64,000 nucleotides of DNA from Pseudoduganella aquatica (GTDB lineage: Bacteria; Pseudomonadota; Gammaproteobacteria; Burkholderiales; Burkholderiaceae_D): NCBI RefSeq assembly GCF_009857595.1, contig NZ_WWCU01000001.1, positions 248,001 to 312,000 of the forward strand. Direction: 5' to 3'. Under the pieces are notes generated by a model. That model was not told the DNA's origin. It did no database searches and was given only the letters and a program-made list of their open reading frames with translations. This document shows, piece by piece, positions 6,646 to 16,452 of the stretch. The translations under genes and the position numbers were made by a program. The stretch's first letter is position 1; each line of letters starts with the position of its first letter.

Positions 6646-8700
6646 TCAGGCGGCCTTGAAGGCCAGCAGCGGCGCGCCGTCCGTCACCTGGTCGCCCACC
6701 GCGTACAGCACTTCCTCCACCACGCCGTCGTGCGGCGCGGAGATGGTGTGCTCCATCTTCATCGCTTCCATGATGACCAGCGCGTCGCCCTTCTTCACGG
6801 CCTGGCCTTTTTCGGCCAGCACCGCCACCACCTTGCCCGGCATGGGCGCGGTCAGGCGGCCGCCTTCGGCTTCGGTTTCGCCGGCGTGCGCCATCGGATC
6901 GTTGTAGGCCAGCGCGTAGTGCGCGCCGCCGGTGAAGACGTGGAAGGTATCGCCGTCGCGGCGCACGCTGCCGTGCCAGGCGGTGTCGCCCAGCTTGATG
7001 CTGAAGTCCGCGCCCTGCTGCGACATCAGGCTAAGGCGTTCGGGCTGCGCGTCCGGACAGGACGGCAGGTTGAACAGCCAGTCCGCGTCGCGATAGGTGA
7101 CCTGCACGTTATAAGCCTTGGCCGGCAGGGCAGCCGCGTAGTCGTCCGTGAAGGACAGGCTGCGCGTGTAGGCGGTGTTCATGCGCCAGCCCAGCGCCGA
7201 TCCCCACGGGTCGCCTGCGTTGGCGCCGGATTGCGCGGCCGATGCCTGCTTCTCCGCTTCGATCAGCGCCACGGCGGCCAGCGCCAGCGCGCCTTGCGCC
7301 GCGGGCTGCGCGGCCGGGAACAGCGTGTCGTGATGGCGCTCGATCAGGCCGGTGTCCAGGTCCGCCGTGGCGAAGGCTTCGCCTTCCACCAGGCGTTTCA
7401 GGAAGGCGATGTTGGCCGCAAGGCCCACGATCTGGTACTGCGCCAGCGCCTGCGACATGCGGGCCAGCGCCTGCTTGCGGTCCGCGCCCCAGACGATCAG
7501 TTTGGCGATCATGGGGTCGTAGAACGGCGAGATGGCGTCGCCTTCACGCACGCCGGAGTCGATGCGCACGCCGGACGGATGGCCCGGAATGCCGCCCAGT
7601 TCGAAATTGACCGCGTCCGGCGTCGCCAGGTGGCGCAAGGTGCCGATCGACGGCAGGAAGCCCTTCTCCGGATTCTCCGCGTAGATGCGCGCTTCGATGG
7701 CGTGGCCGTGGATGCGCAGCTCGTCCTGTTTCTTCGGCAGCGGCTCGCCGGCGGCTACGCGCAGCTGCCATTCCACCAGGTCGGTGCCGGTGATCATTTC
7801 GGTGACCGGATGCTCCACCTGCAGGCGGGTGTTCATCTCCATGAAGTAGAACGAGCCGTCCTGGTTGGCGATGAACTCCACCGTGCCGGCGCCCACGTAG
7901 CCCACCGCTTTGGCAGCGGCCACTGCCGCCTCGCCCATGGCGGCACGGCGTTCGGCGCTCATGTTGGGCGCAGGCGCTTCTTCCAGCACTTTCTGGTGGC
8001 GGCGCTGCACCGAGCAGTCGCGCTCGAACAGGTAGATGCAGTTGCCCAGCGTGTCCGCGAACACCTGGATTTCGATATGGCGCGGACGCTGCAGGTATTT
8101 CTCCGCCAGCACTTTGTCGTCGCCAAAGGAGCTGATGGCTTCGCGCTTGCACGAGGCCAGCGCGTCCTTGAATGCAGCCGAATTTTCAACCACGCGCATG
8201 CCTTTGCCGCCGCCGCCGGCGGAAGCTTTCAGCAGCACGGGGTAGCCGATGCGGTCGGCCTCCCGGTTCAGGAAATCGGCGTCCTGATTGTCGCCGTGGT
8301 AGCCGGGCACCAGGGGTACGGCGGCCTTTTCCATCAGCGACTTGGCGGCGGACTTGGAGCCCATCGCGCGCATCGCAGAAGCCGGCGGGCCAATGAACAC
8401 CAGGCCCGCTTCGGCGCACGCGTCCGCGAACTCGGCGTTCTCGGACAGGAAGCCGTAGCCGGGGTGGATGGCTTGCGCGCCGGTGGCTTTCGCCACGGCG
8501 ATGATCTTGTCGCCGCGCAGATAGCTTTCCTTGGCGGCGGCAGGGCCGATCAGCACCGCTTCGTCGCACACGGCGACGTGCTTGGCGTTGGCGTCCGCTT
8601 CCGAATATACGGCAACGGTCTTGATGCCCAGGCGGCGCGCGGTAGCGGCGACGCGGCAGGCAATTTCACCACGGTTGGCAATCAGGATTTTCTTGAACAT
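6646..8700 (-). CDS. liuD: Methylcrotonoyl-CoA carboxylase, biotin-carrying alpha subunit
   Basis: 684 residues: biotin carboxylase N-domain (about 1-115), ATP-grasp domain (about 115-320, with the Gly-rich loop KASAGGGGKGM), biotin carboxylase C-domain (about 335-440) and a C-terminal biotinyl domain with EAMKMEH carrying the biotinylated Lys. It carboxylates its own biotin and, with LiuB, converts 3-methylcrotonyl-CoA to 3-methylglutaconyl-CoA in leucine breakdown. The assignment to methylcrotonyl rather than acetyl or propionyl substrate rests on the neighbours liuB, liuC and mvaB. It follows bioB by 58 bases, the longest gap in this run. Confidence 0.92.
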   Translation of the reverse strand: MFKKILIANRGEIACRVAATARRLGIKTVAVYSEADANAKHVAVCDEAVLIGPAAAKESYLRGDKIIAVAKATGAQAIHPGYGFLSENAEFADACAEAGLVFIGPPASAMRAMGSKSAAKSLMEKAAVPLVPGYHGDNQDADFLNREADRIGYPVLLKASAGGGGKGMRVVENSAAFKDALASCKREAISSFGDDKVLAEKYLQRPRHIEIQVFADTLGNCIYLFERDCSVQRRHQKVLEEAPAPNMSAERRAAMGEAAVAAAKAVGYVGAGTVEFIANQDGSFYFMEMNTRLQVEHPVTEMITGTDLVEWQLRVAAGEPLPKKQDELRIHGHAIEARIYAENPEKGFLPSIGTLRHLATPDAVNFELGGIPGHPSGVRIDSGVREGDAISPFYDPMIAKLIVWGADRKQALARMSQALAQYQIVGLAANIAFLKRLVEGEAFATADLDTGLIERHHDTLFPAAQPAAQGALALAAVALIEAEKQASAAQSGANAGDPWGSALGWRMNTAYTRSLSFTDDYAAALPAKAYNVQVTYRDADWLFNLPSCPDAQPERLSLMSQQGADFSIKLGDTAWHGSVRRDGDTFHVFTGGAHYALAYNDPMAHAGETEAEGGRLTAPMPGKVVAVLAEKGQAVKKGDALVIMEAMKMEHTISAPHDGVVEEVLYAVGDQVTDGAPLLAFKAA

Positions 8701-8758
8701 GTGGTCTCTCTCTATCAGCTCGTGGCCTTAGATTTTTTTCTTGGCGGCGCTCGGCGGG

Positions 8759-9802
8759 TTAGCAGGCGCAGCTTTCCTTCTGCACCGACTCCAGCGTGTT
8801 GGCGCGGGTGGTCAGGCCCAGCTTGGCCAGCAGCGCGCGGTCGTCGTTCGCTTCCGGGTTGTCGGTGGTGAGCAGCTTGTCGCCGTAGAAGATGGAATTG
8901 GCGCCGGCCAGGAAGCACATGGCTTGCACCGCTTCGCCCATCTGGCGGCGGCCTGCGGACAGGCGCACGCGCGCCTTCGGCATGGTGATGCGGGCCACGG
9001 CGATGGTGCGCACGAATTCGAATGGGTCCAGCGGGTCCATGCCGTGCAGCGGCGTGCCTTCCACCTGCACCAGGTGGTTGACCGGCACCGACTCCGGATA
9101 CGGATTCAGGTTGGCCAGCTGCGCGATCAGCCCTGCGCGCTGCAAACGCGTTTCGCCCATGCCCACGATGCCGCCGCAGCAAACCTTCAGGCCCGCGTTG
9201 CGCACGTGGCCCAGCGTGTCCAGGCGGTCCTGGTATTCGCGGGTGGAGATCACGTTGTTGTAGAACTCGGGCGCGGTGTCCAGGTTGTGGTTGTAGTAGT
9301 CCAGGCCGGCGGCCTTCAGGCGCTCGGCCTGCTGCTCTTCCAGCATGCCCAGCGTGGCGCAGGTCTCCAGGCCCAGGGCCTTCACTTCGCGCACCATTTC
9401 CTCAACCTTGTCCATGTCGCGGTCCTTCGGGCTGCGCCATGCGGCGCCCATGCAGAAACGGGTGGCGCCGTTTTCCTTGGCCTGGCGCGCCGCTTCCAGC
9501 ACGGTGTCGATGCCGAGGATCTTCTTGGCTTCCACGCCGGTGTCGTAGCGCGCCGCCTGCGGGCAGTAGCCGCAGTCTTCCTCGCAGCCGCCGGTCTTGA
9601 TCGACAGCAGCGTGGCCAGTTCCACGTCGCCCGCCGGGAAGTTGGCACGGTGGGTTTCCTGGGCGCGGAACATCAGTTCATTGAACGGCAGCTCGAACAG
9701 CGCCATCACGTCGTCCAGCGGCCAGGTGGCCGCTTCCGGCAGCTTGATGGCAGGGCTTGGGCGGTGCAGTTCTACGGTCTTTGGTTCTTGCAGGGACATC
9801 AT
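8759..9802 (-). CDS. bioB: Biotin synthase
   Basis: 347 residues. Radical-SAM enzyme that inserts sulfur into dethiobiotin, the last step of biotin synthesis. The CxxxCxxC cluster motif is seen in [12 protein letters not shown], which binds the 4Fe-4S cluster; [12 protein letters not shown] and the later Arg/Asn residues that hold the 2Fe-2S cluster are also present. Last of the bioA-bioF-bioD-bioB block, starting 13 bases after bioD. Its end has a Cys-rich tail ([10 protein letters not shown]). Confidence 0.97.
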   Translation of the reverse strand: MMSLQEPKTVELHRPSPAIKLPEAATWPLDDVMALFELPFNELMFRAQETHRANFPAGDVELATLLSIKTGGCEEDCGYCPQAARYDTGVEAKKILGIDTVLEAARQAKENGATRFCMGAAWRSPKDRDMDKVEEMVREVKALGLETCATLGMLEEQQAERLKAAGLDYYNHNLDTAPEFYNNVISTREYQDRLDTLGHVRNAGLKVCCGGIVGMGETRLQRAGLIAQLANLNPYPESVPVNHLVQVEGTPLHGMDPLDPFEFVRTIAVARITMPKARVRLSAGRRQMGEAVQAMCFLAGANSIFYGDKLLTTDNPEANDDRALLAKLGLTTRANTLESVQKESCAC

Positions 9803-9815
9803 GTTTCCTTCACGT

Positions 9816-10685
9816 TCAGGTATTGTTGCGGCGGGCCGGCCAGTTCGGCAGGCCCGTAAAATTCAGGTGCGCGGCTGCAGCGGCGGCAGTCGGCTGTTCG
9901 AGGCGCGGCACGCGGCCCAGCAGCGGCGCCGGGATGCGGTCGGCCAGCGCCTCGATGTTCTCGTCGGCGTAAGCCATGTCGGCCTGCAGCTCGTTGGCCA
10001 CCCAGCCCACCAGCTTCAGGCCGCGCGCGGCGATGGCCTCGGCGGTCAGCAGCGCGTGGCTGATGCAGCCCAGCCGCAGGCCCACCACCAGGATCACCGG
10101 CAGGTCCAGCTGCTGCGCCAGATCGGCGGTGTCGAAGCTGTCGTTCAGGGGCACGCGGAAGCCGCCCACGCCTTCCACCACCACCGCGTCGGTGGCGGCG
10201 GCGATTTCGAGGTAGGCCGCCAGGATGGGCACAGGGTCGATGGTCACGCCTTCCAGCGCGGCGGCGATGTGGGGCGCCGCCGGCTCTTTCAGCATGTAGG
10301 GCGTGGTCAGCGACTGCAGCATGGTGACGTTGCCGGCGGCGATCAGCTGGTCCGCATCTTCATTATGCAGTTCGCCGTCGCGCAGTTCGGCGCCGGCAGC
10401 CACGGGTTTCATTCCGCAGGCGCGCACGCCCTGCTTCACCAGCGCGTGCAGCAGCGCCGAGGAAGTGAGCGTCTTGCCGATTTCGGTATCCGTGCCGGTG
10501 ACGAAGCAGGAGAAGCGCGGCGGCAGGCCTGCAACGGCGGGCGCCGCCGAGGCGCTGCTTTCCTTCGCGGCGGCGGCATCCGCCGCCGGCGTTGCGAGGC
10601 CGACTGCGACATCGGTATCCGGCGCGGCCACAACCACGTCCGGCGCGTCGGCGGTGGGCGCGATGCCCGAGTTTTCAACGCTCAT
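9816..10685 (-). CDS. bioD: Dethiobiotin synthetase with an alanine-rich N-terminal extension
   Basis: 289 residues against about 225-240 for most BioD. The catalytic part starts near residue 57: P-loop GTDTEIGKT (about 62-70), KPVAAG, and [11 protein letters not shown]. It forms the ureido ring of dethiobiotin from 7,8-diaminopelargonate, CO2 and ATP. The extra 56 residues are rich in Ala, Val and Asp with no signal-peptide character; the ATG at 10683-10685 overlaps the end of bioF by 11 bases, so coupling supports this start, but a shorter protein from an internal start cannot be excluded. Confidence 0.92.
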   Translation of the reverse strand: MSVENSGIAPTADAPDVVVAAPDTDVAVGLATPAADAAAAKESSASAAPAVAGLPPRFSCFVTGTDTEIGKTLTSSALLHALVKQGVRACGMKPVAAGAELRDGELHNEDADQLIAAGNVTMLQSLTTPYMLKEPAAPHIAAALEGVTIDPVPILAAYLEIAAATDAVVVEGVGGFRVPLNDSFDTADLAQQLDLPVILVVGLRLGCISHALLTAEAIAARGLKLVGWVANELQADMAYADENIEALADRIPAPLLGRVPRLEQPTAAAAAAHLNFTGLPNWPARRNNT

Positions 10686-11874
10686 GGCTGGTCCTTTCCA
10701 GTGCGTTCAGTGCTGCGATGAGCTGGTCCACTTCGGCAGCGGTGTGGCCTGCCGCCAGCGTCACGCGCAAGCGCGACGTGCCTTGCGGGACCGTGGGCGG
10801 GCGGATGCCGCCTACCCACAGGCCTTGCGCGTACAGGGCTGCTGCCGCGCGCATGGTCTCCGGGTTCTCGCCGATGATGATGGGCTGCACCGCCGTGTCG
10901 GACGGCATGTGCTGCCAGCGTTCCAGCCGCAGGCCGGTGCGCAGCTGCTTCACCAGGCTTTGCACGTTGGCGCGGCGCGCGCGGCCTTCTTCGCCGGCGA
11001 TGATGTCCACGCTGGTCAGCAGCGCGTGCGCCAGCGCGGGCGGTGCGGCGGTGGTGAAGATGTAGGGACGGGCCGTCTGGATCAGGGTTTCGATCACGAC
11101 TTCATGCGCGGCGACGAAGGCGCCGCCCACGCCGGCGGCCTTGCCCAGCGTGCCCATGTAGACCAGGCAGGGCGAGCGCAGGTTGAAGTGCTCCAGCGCG
11201 CCGCGTCCGTTCTCGCCCAGCGTGCCGAAGCCGTGCGCGTCGTCCACCACCAGCCAGGCGCCGTGCTGTTCGCACAGCGCCAGCAGTGCCGGCAGCGGGG
11301 CCAGGTCGCCGTCCATGCTGAACACGGAATCGGTGACGACGATCTTGTTGGCGGCGGTGCTGGCGGCCAGCAGGCCTGCCAGCGCCTCCACGTCCGCGTG
11401 GCCATAGACCTTGATCGTGGTGCGCGACAGGCGCGCGCCGTCGATCAGCGAGGCGTGGTTCAGCGATTCGGAGAAGAACTCGGTGTCCTTGTCGCCCGCC
11501 GCCAGGCCGGTCAGCACCGCCAGGTTGGCCATGTAGCCGGTGCAGAAGTACAGCGCGCGCGCCGACGCGATATGCGTGCCGACGAATTCGGCCAGGCGCT
11601 CTTCCAGCTGCGCGTGGGCGCGGCTATGGCCGCTGATCAGGTGCGAGGCGCCGCTGCCTGCGCCGTACAGCGCCACGCCTTCCTGCAGCGCCGCCATCAC
11701 GCGCGGATGGCTGGCCAGGCTCAGGTAGTCGTTGCTGCTGAAGCACAGCACTTCGCGGCCGTCCACGGTCAGGCGCGGGCCGGTGGGCGAGTCCACCGTG
11801 CGGCGCTTGCGTATCAGGCTGCGTTCTTCGAGCACGTCGAGCCGGGACTGGAGTTTGGTCAGCAGCTCCATCAT
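10675..11874 (-). CDS. bioF: 8-amino-7-oxononanoate synthase
   Basis: 399 residues. PLP-dependent condensation of pimeloyl-ACP (or CoA) with L-alanine. Fold-type I landmarks: the pocket residues at [10 protein letters not shown] and the PLP lysine in [14 protein letters not shown]. The start is placed at the ATG at 11872-11874, which overlaps the bioA stop in the classic ATGA arrangement; the frame remains open upstream within bioA but that is not coding. A second ATG follows directly, giving a protein one residue shorter. The 3' end overlaps bioD. Confidence 0.95.
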   Translation of the reverse strand: MMELLTKLQSRLDVLEERSLIRKRRTVDSPTGPRLTVDGREVLCFSSNDYLSLASHPRVMAALQEGVALYGAGSGASHLISGHSRAHAQLEERLAEFVGTHIASARALYFCTGYMANLAVLTGLAAGDKDTEFFSESLNHASLIDGARLSRTTIKVYGHADVEALAGLLAASTAANKIVVTDSVFSMDGDLAPLPALLALCEQHGAWLVVDDAHGFGTLGENGRGALEHFNLRSPCLVYMGTLGKAAGVGGAFVAAHEVVIETLIQTARPYIFTTAAPPALAHALLTSVDIIAGEEGRARRANVQSLVKQLRTGLRLERWQHMPSDTAVQPIIIGENPETMRAAAALYAQGLWVGGIRPPTVPQGTSRLRVTLAAGHTAAEVDQLIAALNALERTSHER

Positions 11875-13220
11875 GCCCCCGCTCCGGCCAGCGTGGCTTC
11901 GAACACGGAAAGCGTGCGCGCCGCCAGGCCGTCGATTTCCTCGTCGTCGAGGATGTAGGGCGGCATCAGGTAGATGGTCGAACCGATGGGGCGCAGCAGC
12001 AGTTCCTGGCGCGTGGCTTCGGCGAAGTAGCGGCGCGAGAACGCCGGTCCCGCGTCGATGGCGTCGAAGGCCCAGATCATGCCCTGCTGGCGGGCGTCCT
12101 TGATGCGCTCGTGGTTCGCCAGCGGCGCCAGTGCTTTCGTCAGGCGTTCGGCGCGGACCTTGTTCGCGGCCAGCACATTGTCCTGCTCGAAGATGTCTAG
12201 CGTGGCCAGGGCCGCGCGGCAAGCCAGCGGGTTGCCGGTGTAGGAGTGCGAGTGCAGGAAGCCGCGCGTGACGTCGGCGCTGTAGAAGGCCTGGTAGATC
12301 TCGTCGCGCGACAGCACCAGCGACAAGGGCAGGTAGCCGCCGCTGATGCCCTTGGACAGGCACAGGAAGTCAGGCCACACGCCCGCCTGCTCGCAGGCGA
12401 AGAAGGTGCCGGTGCGGCCGCAGCCGACGGCGATTTCGTCCAGGATCAGGTGCACGGAATGCCGGTCGCACAGCGCGCGCACCAGTTGCAGGTAGAGCGG
12501 GTCGTGCATCGCCATGCCGGTGGCGCATTGCACCAGCGGCTCGATGATGATGGCGGCGATCTTGTCCCCGCGCTCGTTGAACAGGCGTTCCACGTCGGCG
12601 GCGGCGCGGCGTGCCGCATTTTCCGCGCGCTCCTGTGCCGTTTCGCCTTCGGCAGCCTGGCGCGCATCCGGCGACATCACCGTTTGCGTGGCGCGCAGCA
12701 GCGGGCCGTAGGCGTCCTTGAACAGCGCCACGTCGGTGACGGCCAAGGCGCCTATGGTCTCGCCGTGGTAGCTGCCCTTGAGGCAGACGAATTCCTGCTT
12801 GTCGGCCTGGCCCTTGTTGCGCCAGGAGTGGAAGCTCATCTTCAAAGCGATTTCGACGGCGGATGCGCCGTCCGATGCGTAGAACGCGTGGCCCAGATTG
12901 TGGCCCGTCAGCGCGGCCAGGCGCTCGGACAGTTCGATCACCGGCTCGTGCGTGAAGCCGGCCAGCATGGCGTGCTCCAGCGAGTCCAACTGGTCTTTCA
13001 GCGCGGCGTTGATGCGCGGGTTGGCGTGGCCGAACAGGTTCACCCACCAGGAGCTGATCGCGTCCAGGTAGCGGCGGCCTTCATGGTCGTACAGCCACGC
13101 GCCGCGGCCGTACTTCACCGGGATCAGCGGTACAGTCTCGTGGTGCTGCATCTGGGTGCACGGGTGCCATACACTGCGCAGGCTGCGTGCTACCCAATCA
13201 CTTGTTTGAGTCGATTCCAA
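11871..13220 (-). CDS. bioA: Adenosylmethionine-8-amino-7-oxononanoate aminotransferase
   Basis: 449 residues. Transfers the amino group of SAM to KAPA to give 7,8-diaminopelargonate. PLP lysine in [23 protein letters not shown] and [12 protein letters not shown] are family signatures. The start is a TTG at 13218-13220 with GGAG five bases upstream; no in-frame ATG precedes the conserved WHPCTQM segment. It begins 10 bases after liuC, with no room for a separate promoter, which ties the biotin block to the liu genes. Confidence 0.95.
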   Translation of the reverse strand: MESTQTSDWVARSLRSVWHPCTQMQHHETVPLIPVKYGRGAWLYDHEGRRYLDAISSWWVNLFGHANPRINAALKDQLDSLEHAMLAGFTHEPVIELSERLAALTGHNLGHAFYASDGASAVEIALKMSFHSWRNKGQADKQEFVCLKGSYHGETIGALAVTDVALFKDAYGPLLRATQTVMSPDARQAAEGETAQERAENAARRAAADVERLFNERGDKIAAIIIEPLVQCATGMAMHDPLYLQLVRALCDRHSVHLILDEIAVGCGRTGTFFACEQAGVWPDFLCLSKGISGGYLPLSLVLSRDEIYQAFYSADVTRGFLHSHSYTGNPLACRAALATLDIFEQDNVLAANKVRAERLTKALAPLANHERIKDARQQGMIWAFDAIDAGPAFSRRYFAEATRQELLLRPIGSTIYLMPPYILDDEEIDGLAARTLSVFEATLAGAGA

Positions 13221-13230
13221 ACATACTCCA

Positions 13231-14016
13231 TTAGTTTAGCCATCCGGGCTTGCGCTTCTCCAGGAAGGACGCAACGCCTTCACGGCCCTGCTCCGACGCG
13301 CGGATATGCGCGATGCGCAGCGCCGTGTCGGCCAGCAGCGCGTCGGTGACCGGCTGTGCGGCCACGTCGCGCACCAGCGTCTTGGCTTCCTTCACTGCGT
13401 TCGGGCTATTCCCCAGCAGCGCCTTGACGATCTCCGCGACTTTCGCGTCGAGACCGTCCGCCGGCACCACCTCGTGGGCGAAACCGATGCGGTAGGCTTC
13501 CGCCGCGCCAAAGCGCTCGGCGGTCAGGAAGTAGCGGCGCGAAGCCTGCTCGCCCATGGCTTTGATTACATAAGGTGAAATGGTGGCCGGGATCAGTCCC
13601 AGCTTCACTTCGCTCAGGCAGAAATTGGCCACATCGGCCACCACCACCACGTCGCACGCGGCCACCAGGCCCATGCCGCCGGCGTAGCAGTCGCCGTGCA
13701 CCCTGGCCACCACGGGCTTGGGGCACAGATAGATGGTGCGCAGCATTTGCGCCAGCTGCATGGCGTCTGCATTGTTCTCGGCGTGCGTATAGCCCGCCAT
13801 TGCCTTCATCCAGTTCAAATCGCCGCCCGCGCAGAAGGCTGCGCCGTTCGCGGCCAGCAGCACCGCGCGCACCAGTTCATTGCGGCCCAGCTCATCGAAA
13901 GCCAGCGTCAGCTCGTTGATGGTCTTCTCGTTGAACGCGTTGCGCACGTCCGGGCGGTTCAGCGTAACGGTCGCCAGTGTACCCGCGATTGTCACTTCCA
14001 GGGTTTCGTATGCCAT
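13231..14016 (-). CDS. liuC: Methylglutaconyl-CoA hydratase (enoyl-CoA hydratase family)
   Basis: 261 residues from the ATG at 14014-14016; the frame is open upstream but that part overlaps the end of liuB. Crotonase fold with oxyanion-hole segments AAFCAGGDLNWM (about residues 60-71) and YAGGMGLVAACDVVVV (about 105-120). It hydrates 3-methylglutaconyl-CoA to HMG-CoA, the step between the LiuBD carboxylase and MvaB. Position 10 bases after liuB and 10 bases before bioA supports this specific substrate over a general enoyl-CoA hydratase. Confidence 0.9.
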   Translation of the reverse strand: MAYETLEVTIAGTLATVTLNRPDVRNAFNEKTINELTLAFDELGRNELVRAVLLAANGAAFCAGGDLNWMKAMAGYTHAENNADAMQLAQMLRTIYLCPKPVVARVHGDCYAGGMGLVAACDVVVVADVANFCLSEVKLGLIPATISPYVIKAMGEQASRRYFLTAERFGAAEAYRIGFAHEVVPADGLDAKVAEIVKALLGNSPNAVKEAKTLVRDVAAQPVTDALLADTALRIAHIRASEQGREGVASFLEKRKPGWLN

Positions 14017-14026
14017 ATATGTCCCC

Positions 14027-15649
14027 TTACATGCGGAATACGCCGAACTTCGTGTCCGGGATTTCCGCATTGAGCGCGGCGGACAGGCCCAGGCCCAGCA
14101 CCATGCGGGTGTCGGCAGGGTCGATCACGCCGTCGTCCCAAAGGCGCGCGGTGGCGTAGTAGGGGTGGCCCTGGTGCTCGTACTGGTCCTTGATCGGCTG
14201 CTTGAAGGCGGCTTCCTCGTCGGCGCTCCACTGGCCGCCTTTCGATTCGATGCCGTCGCGCTTGACGGTGGCCAGCACCGACGCGGCCTGGTCGCCGCCC
14301 ATTACCGAGATGCGCGCGTTCGGCCACATCCACATGAAGCGCGGCGAGTAGGCGCGGCCGCACATGCCGTAGTTGCCGGCGCCGAAGCTGCCGCCGATGA
14401 TGACGGTGAACTTCGGCACGGCGGCGGTGGCCACGGCCGTCACCATCTTGGCGCCGTTGCGGGCGATGCCTTCGTTTTCGTATTTGCGGCCCACCATGAA
14501 GCCGGTGATATTTTGCAGGAACACCAGCGGGATCTTGCGCTGCGCGCACAGCTCGATGAAGTGCGCGCCCTTCAGCGCGGACTCGGAGAACAGGATGCCG
14601 TTGTTGGCGATAATGCCCACCTTCATGCCGTAGATATGGGCGAAGCCGCACACCAGCGTGGCGCCGTAGCGCGCCTTGAATTCATCGAAGTCGCTGCCGT
14701 CCACGATGCGCGCGATCACCTCGCGGATGTCGAAAGGCTTGCGGGTATCGACCGGGATGACGCCGTACAGTTCCTGCGTCGGGTACTTCGGCTCCACGGA
14801 CTCGCGCAAGGCCATCTGCTGCGGCTTGGTGCGGTTCAGATTCGAGACGATGGTGCGCGCCAGCGACAGCGCGTGCAAATCGTTCTGCGCCAGGTGGTCG
14901 GCCACGCCGGACAAGCGCGTGTGCACGTCGCCGCCGCCCAGGTCTTCCGCCGTCACCACTTCGCCGGTGGCCGCCTTCACCAGCGGCGGGCCGCCCAGGA
15001 AGATGGTGCCCTGTTCCTTGACGATGATGGACTCGTCGCTCATGGCCGGCACGTAGGCGCCGCCGGCGGTGCAGGAACCCATCACCACCGCGATCTGCGG
15101 GATGCCCTTGGCCGACATATTGGCCTGGTTGTAGAAGATGCGGCCGAAGTGGTCGCGGTCCGGGAACACGTCGTCCTGGTTGGGCAGGTTGGCGCCGCCG
15201 GAATCCACCAGGTAGATGCAGGGCAGGTTGTTCTGGTCTGCGATCTCCTGCGCGCGCAGGTGCTTTTTCACCGTGACCGGGTAGTAGGTGCCGCCCTTGA
15301 CGGTGGCGTCGTTGCAGACGATCACGCACTCCTGGCCGGACACACGGCCGATGCCGGTGATGATGCCGGCCGCCGGCGCGGCGTCCACGCCCTTGGCGTC
15401 CTGGTACATGCCGTAGGCGGCCATTTGCGAGAATTCGAGGAAGGGCGTGCCCGGATCGAGCAGCATCTGCACGCGGTCGCGCGGCAGCAGCTTGCCGCGC
15501 GCAACGTGCTTGGCGCTGGCCGCCTCGCCGCCACCCTGGGCAATCTTCGCCACCTTGTCGCGCAGGTCGTCGACCAGGGCTTGCATGGCCGACGCGTTGG
15601 ACTTGAAGTCCTCGCTGCGCGGATTGAGTTTGCTTTCGATGTGCGGCAT
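14027..15649 (-). CDS. liuB: Methylcrotonoyl-CoA carboxylase, carboxyltransferase beta subunit
   Basis: 540 residues, as in other MCC beta subunits. Two crotonase-like carboxyltransferase halves; glycine-rich oxyanion segments SGGANLPNQ (N-half) and [16 protein letters not shown] (C-half). Transfers CO2 from LiuD-biotin to 3-methylcrotonyl-CoA. AGAGGA lies just before the ATG as a good ribosome binding site. It is the first gene of the nine-gene minus-strand run; the candidate LiuR operator lies 192 bases upstream, inside ychJ. Confidence 0.95.
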   Translation of the reverse strand: MPHIESKLNPRSEDFKSNASAMQALVDDLRDKVAKIAQGGGEAASAKHVARGKLLPRDRVQMLLDPGTPFLEFSQMAAYGMYQDAKGVDAAPAAGIITGIGRVSGQECVIVCNDATVKGGTYYPVTVKKHLRAQEIADQNNLPCIYLVDSGGANLPNQDDVFPDRDHFGRIFYNQANMSAKGIPQIAVVMGSCTAGGAYVPAMSDESIIVKEQGTIFLGGPPLVKAATGEVVTAEDLGGGDVHTRLSGVADHLAQNDLHALSLARTIVSNLNRTKPQQMALRESVEPKYPTQELYGVIPVDTRKPFDIREVIARIVDGSDFDEFKARYGATLVCGFAHIYGMKVGIIANNGILFSESALKGAHFIELCAQRKIPLVFLQNITGFMVGRKYENEGIARNGAKMVTAVATAAVPKFTVIIGGSFGAGNYGMCGRAYSPRFMWMWPNARISVMGGDQAASVLATVKRDGIESKGGQWSADEEAAFKQPIKDQYEHQGHPYYATARLWDDGVIDPADTRMVLGLGLSAALNAEIPDTKFGVFRM

Positions 15650-15694
15650 TCGGATTCCTCTTGTTCTGGTCGCGCTGTCTCCGGCGCGTGCTGT

Positions 15695-16114
15695 CTATTC
15701 GGGGAAAGTACCGTCTACGTAAAACCAGCGCAGGCCCTCGGGGGAGGGTTCGCGCAGAAAGCGGCTGACTTCGTGCAGGCGCTGGCCGCGCCCATTGACG
15801 CGGAAGCGTGCCACAAATTCAACAAAGTCTTCGTTCTCCACTTTACGTTGACGTAAACGTAAAGCAGATTTTACCTCAAGTCCCAGCCATTGCAATTTTT
15901 CATCGCTGCGGATGATGGCTTCCTGTGGGCGGGTGCTGGGATGCCAGGTCGCTTGCAGATAGGGCTCGATGCCGAGGCTGTAGGCGCTGTAGCGCGAGCG
16001 CATCAGCGCCTCGGCCGTCTGCGGCAGCGCCGCGCCGTCTATATATGGGCCGCAGCAGGCGGCAAGCGATGGCCCGCCGCATGGGCAGGCCGCTGGGGAT
16101 TTGGACTTGGACAT
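15695..16114 (-). CDS. ychJ: YchJ family protein with SEC-C zinc motif
   Basis: 139 residues from the ATG at 16112-16114. An N-terminal SEC-C-type Cys cluster (CPCGGPSLAACCGPYI) precedes the NTF2-like YchJ domain (SRYSAYSLG, WHPSTRP, FVEFVARFRV). Function is unknown. The gene ends 45 bases before liuB. Inside it, bases 15841-15864 form a strong palindrome that forces the rare, AT-rich codons TTA, CGT, CAA and AAA in the segment LRLRQRK, unlike the rest of the gene. An upstream in-frame ATG at 16132 would add six residues. Confidence 0.85.
   Translation of the reverse strand: MSKSKSPAACPCGGPSLAACCGPYIDGAALPQTAEALMRSRYSAYSLGIEPYLQATWHPSTRPQEAIIRSDEKLQWLGLEVKSALRLRQRKVENEDFVEFVARFRVNGRGQRLHEVSRFLREPSPEGLRWFYVDGTFPE
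15841..15864. promoter_or_regulatory. Candidate LiuR operator upstream of liuB, inside ychJ
   Basis: CTTTACGTT-GACGTA-AACGTAAAG is a 24-base palindrome with perfect 9-base arms. It has the same half-site core and spacing (ACGTT-N6-AACGT) as the palindrome in front of liuA at 49952. It lies 192 bases upstream of liuB and within the coding sequence of ychJ. No convincing -10 element was found next to it. Confidence 0.7.
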
Positions 16115-16148
16115 CCCGCAATTATCCGCCATAACGGGGCATGCCGCC

Positions 16149-16325
16149 TCATGGCGGTATGCTTTCATCGCGGTTCAGGATATCGATGTAGGCGGTGTAG
16201 GCGTAGATGCGGTTGCGTTTTTGGCCAGATAGTTCGCTCACGATTCCGAAGTGCTCCACCAGCGTGCCGAGCACTTTGCCTATAGTGGCGGCTGCCAGGC
16301 CCGTTGTCCCTCGCAAGCAACGCCG
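16149..16325 (-). pseudogene. Remnant of a Fic-family protein (C-terminal winged helix)
   Basis: A minus-strand frame ending at the TGA at 16149-16151 reads GLAAATIGKVLGTLVEHFGI then VSELSGQKRNRIYAYTAYID and ILNRDESIPP. This matches the C-terminal winged-helix tail typical of Fic/DOC AMP-transferases (the pattern LVE-GIV-E-TGxKRNRxYxY-YxDIL). Upstream the frame closes at a TGA after about 55 codons and no Fic core motif HxFxDGNGR is present between here and 16452, so only the tail survives. Identification is from memory of the family. Confidence 0.55.
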
Positions 16326-16391
16326 CCGGCTATGCTGGACATGTATTCACCTGTCAGGCCTCGCTGCATATGGCCGCTTCGCTATTTAACT

Positions 16392-16420
16392 TACTAAATT
16401 AAGATTCAATCTTATTTTAG
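16392..16420. repeat. AT-rich inverted repeat between dadA and the Fic remnant
   Basis: ACTAAATTAAGAT and ATCTTATTTTAGT pair over 13 bases with one mismatch around the loop TCA. It lies 33 bases downstream of the dadA stop, so it may act as a bidirectional terminator, or be the operator of a lost toxin-antitoxin promoter. Its AT content is sharply unlike the surroundings. Confidence 0.5.
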
Positions 16421-16452
16421 TTTAGGCGCGAAGTTGAAATAAGCGAGCGGGC

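Noticed and set aside
4556..6907. Plus-strand open frame running from tRNA-Pro through mvaB and ghrA
   Set aside because: It reads through a tRNA and its terminator and opposes two clear enzymes.
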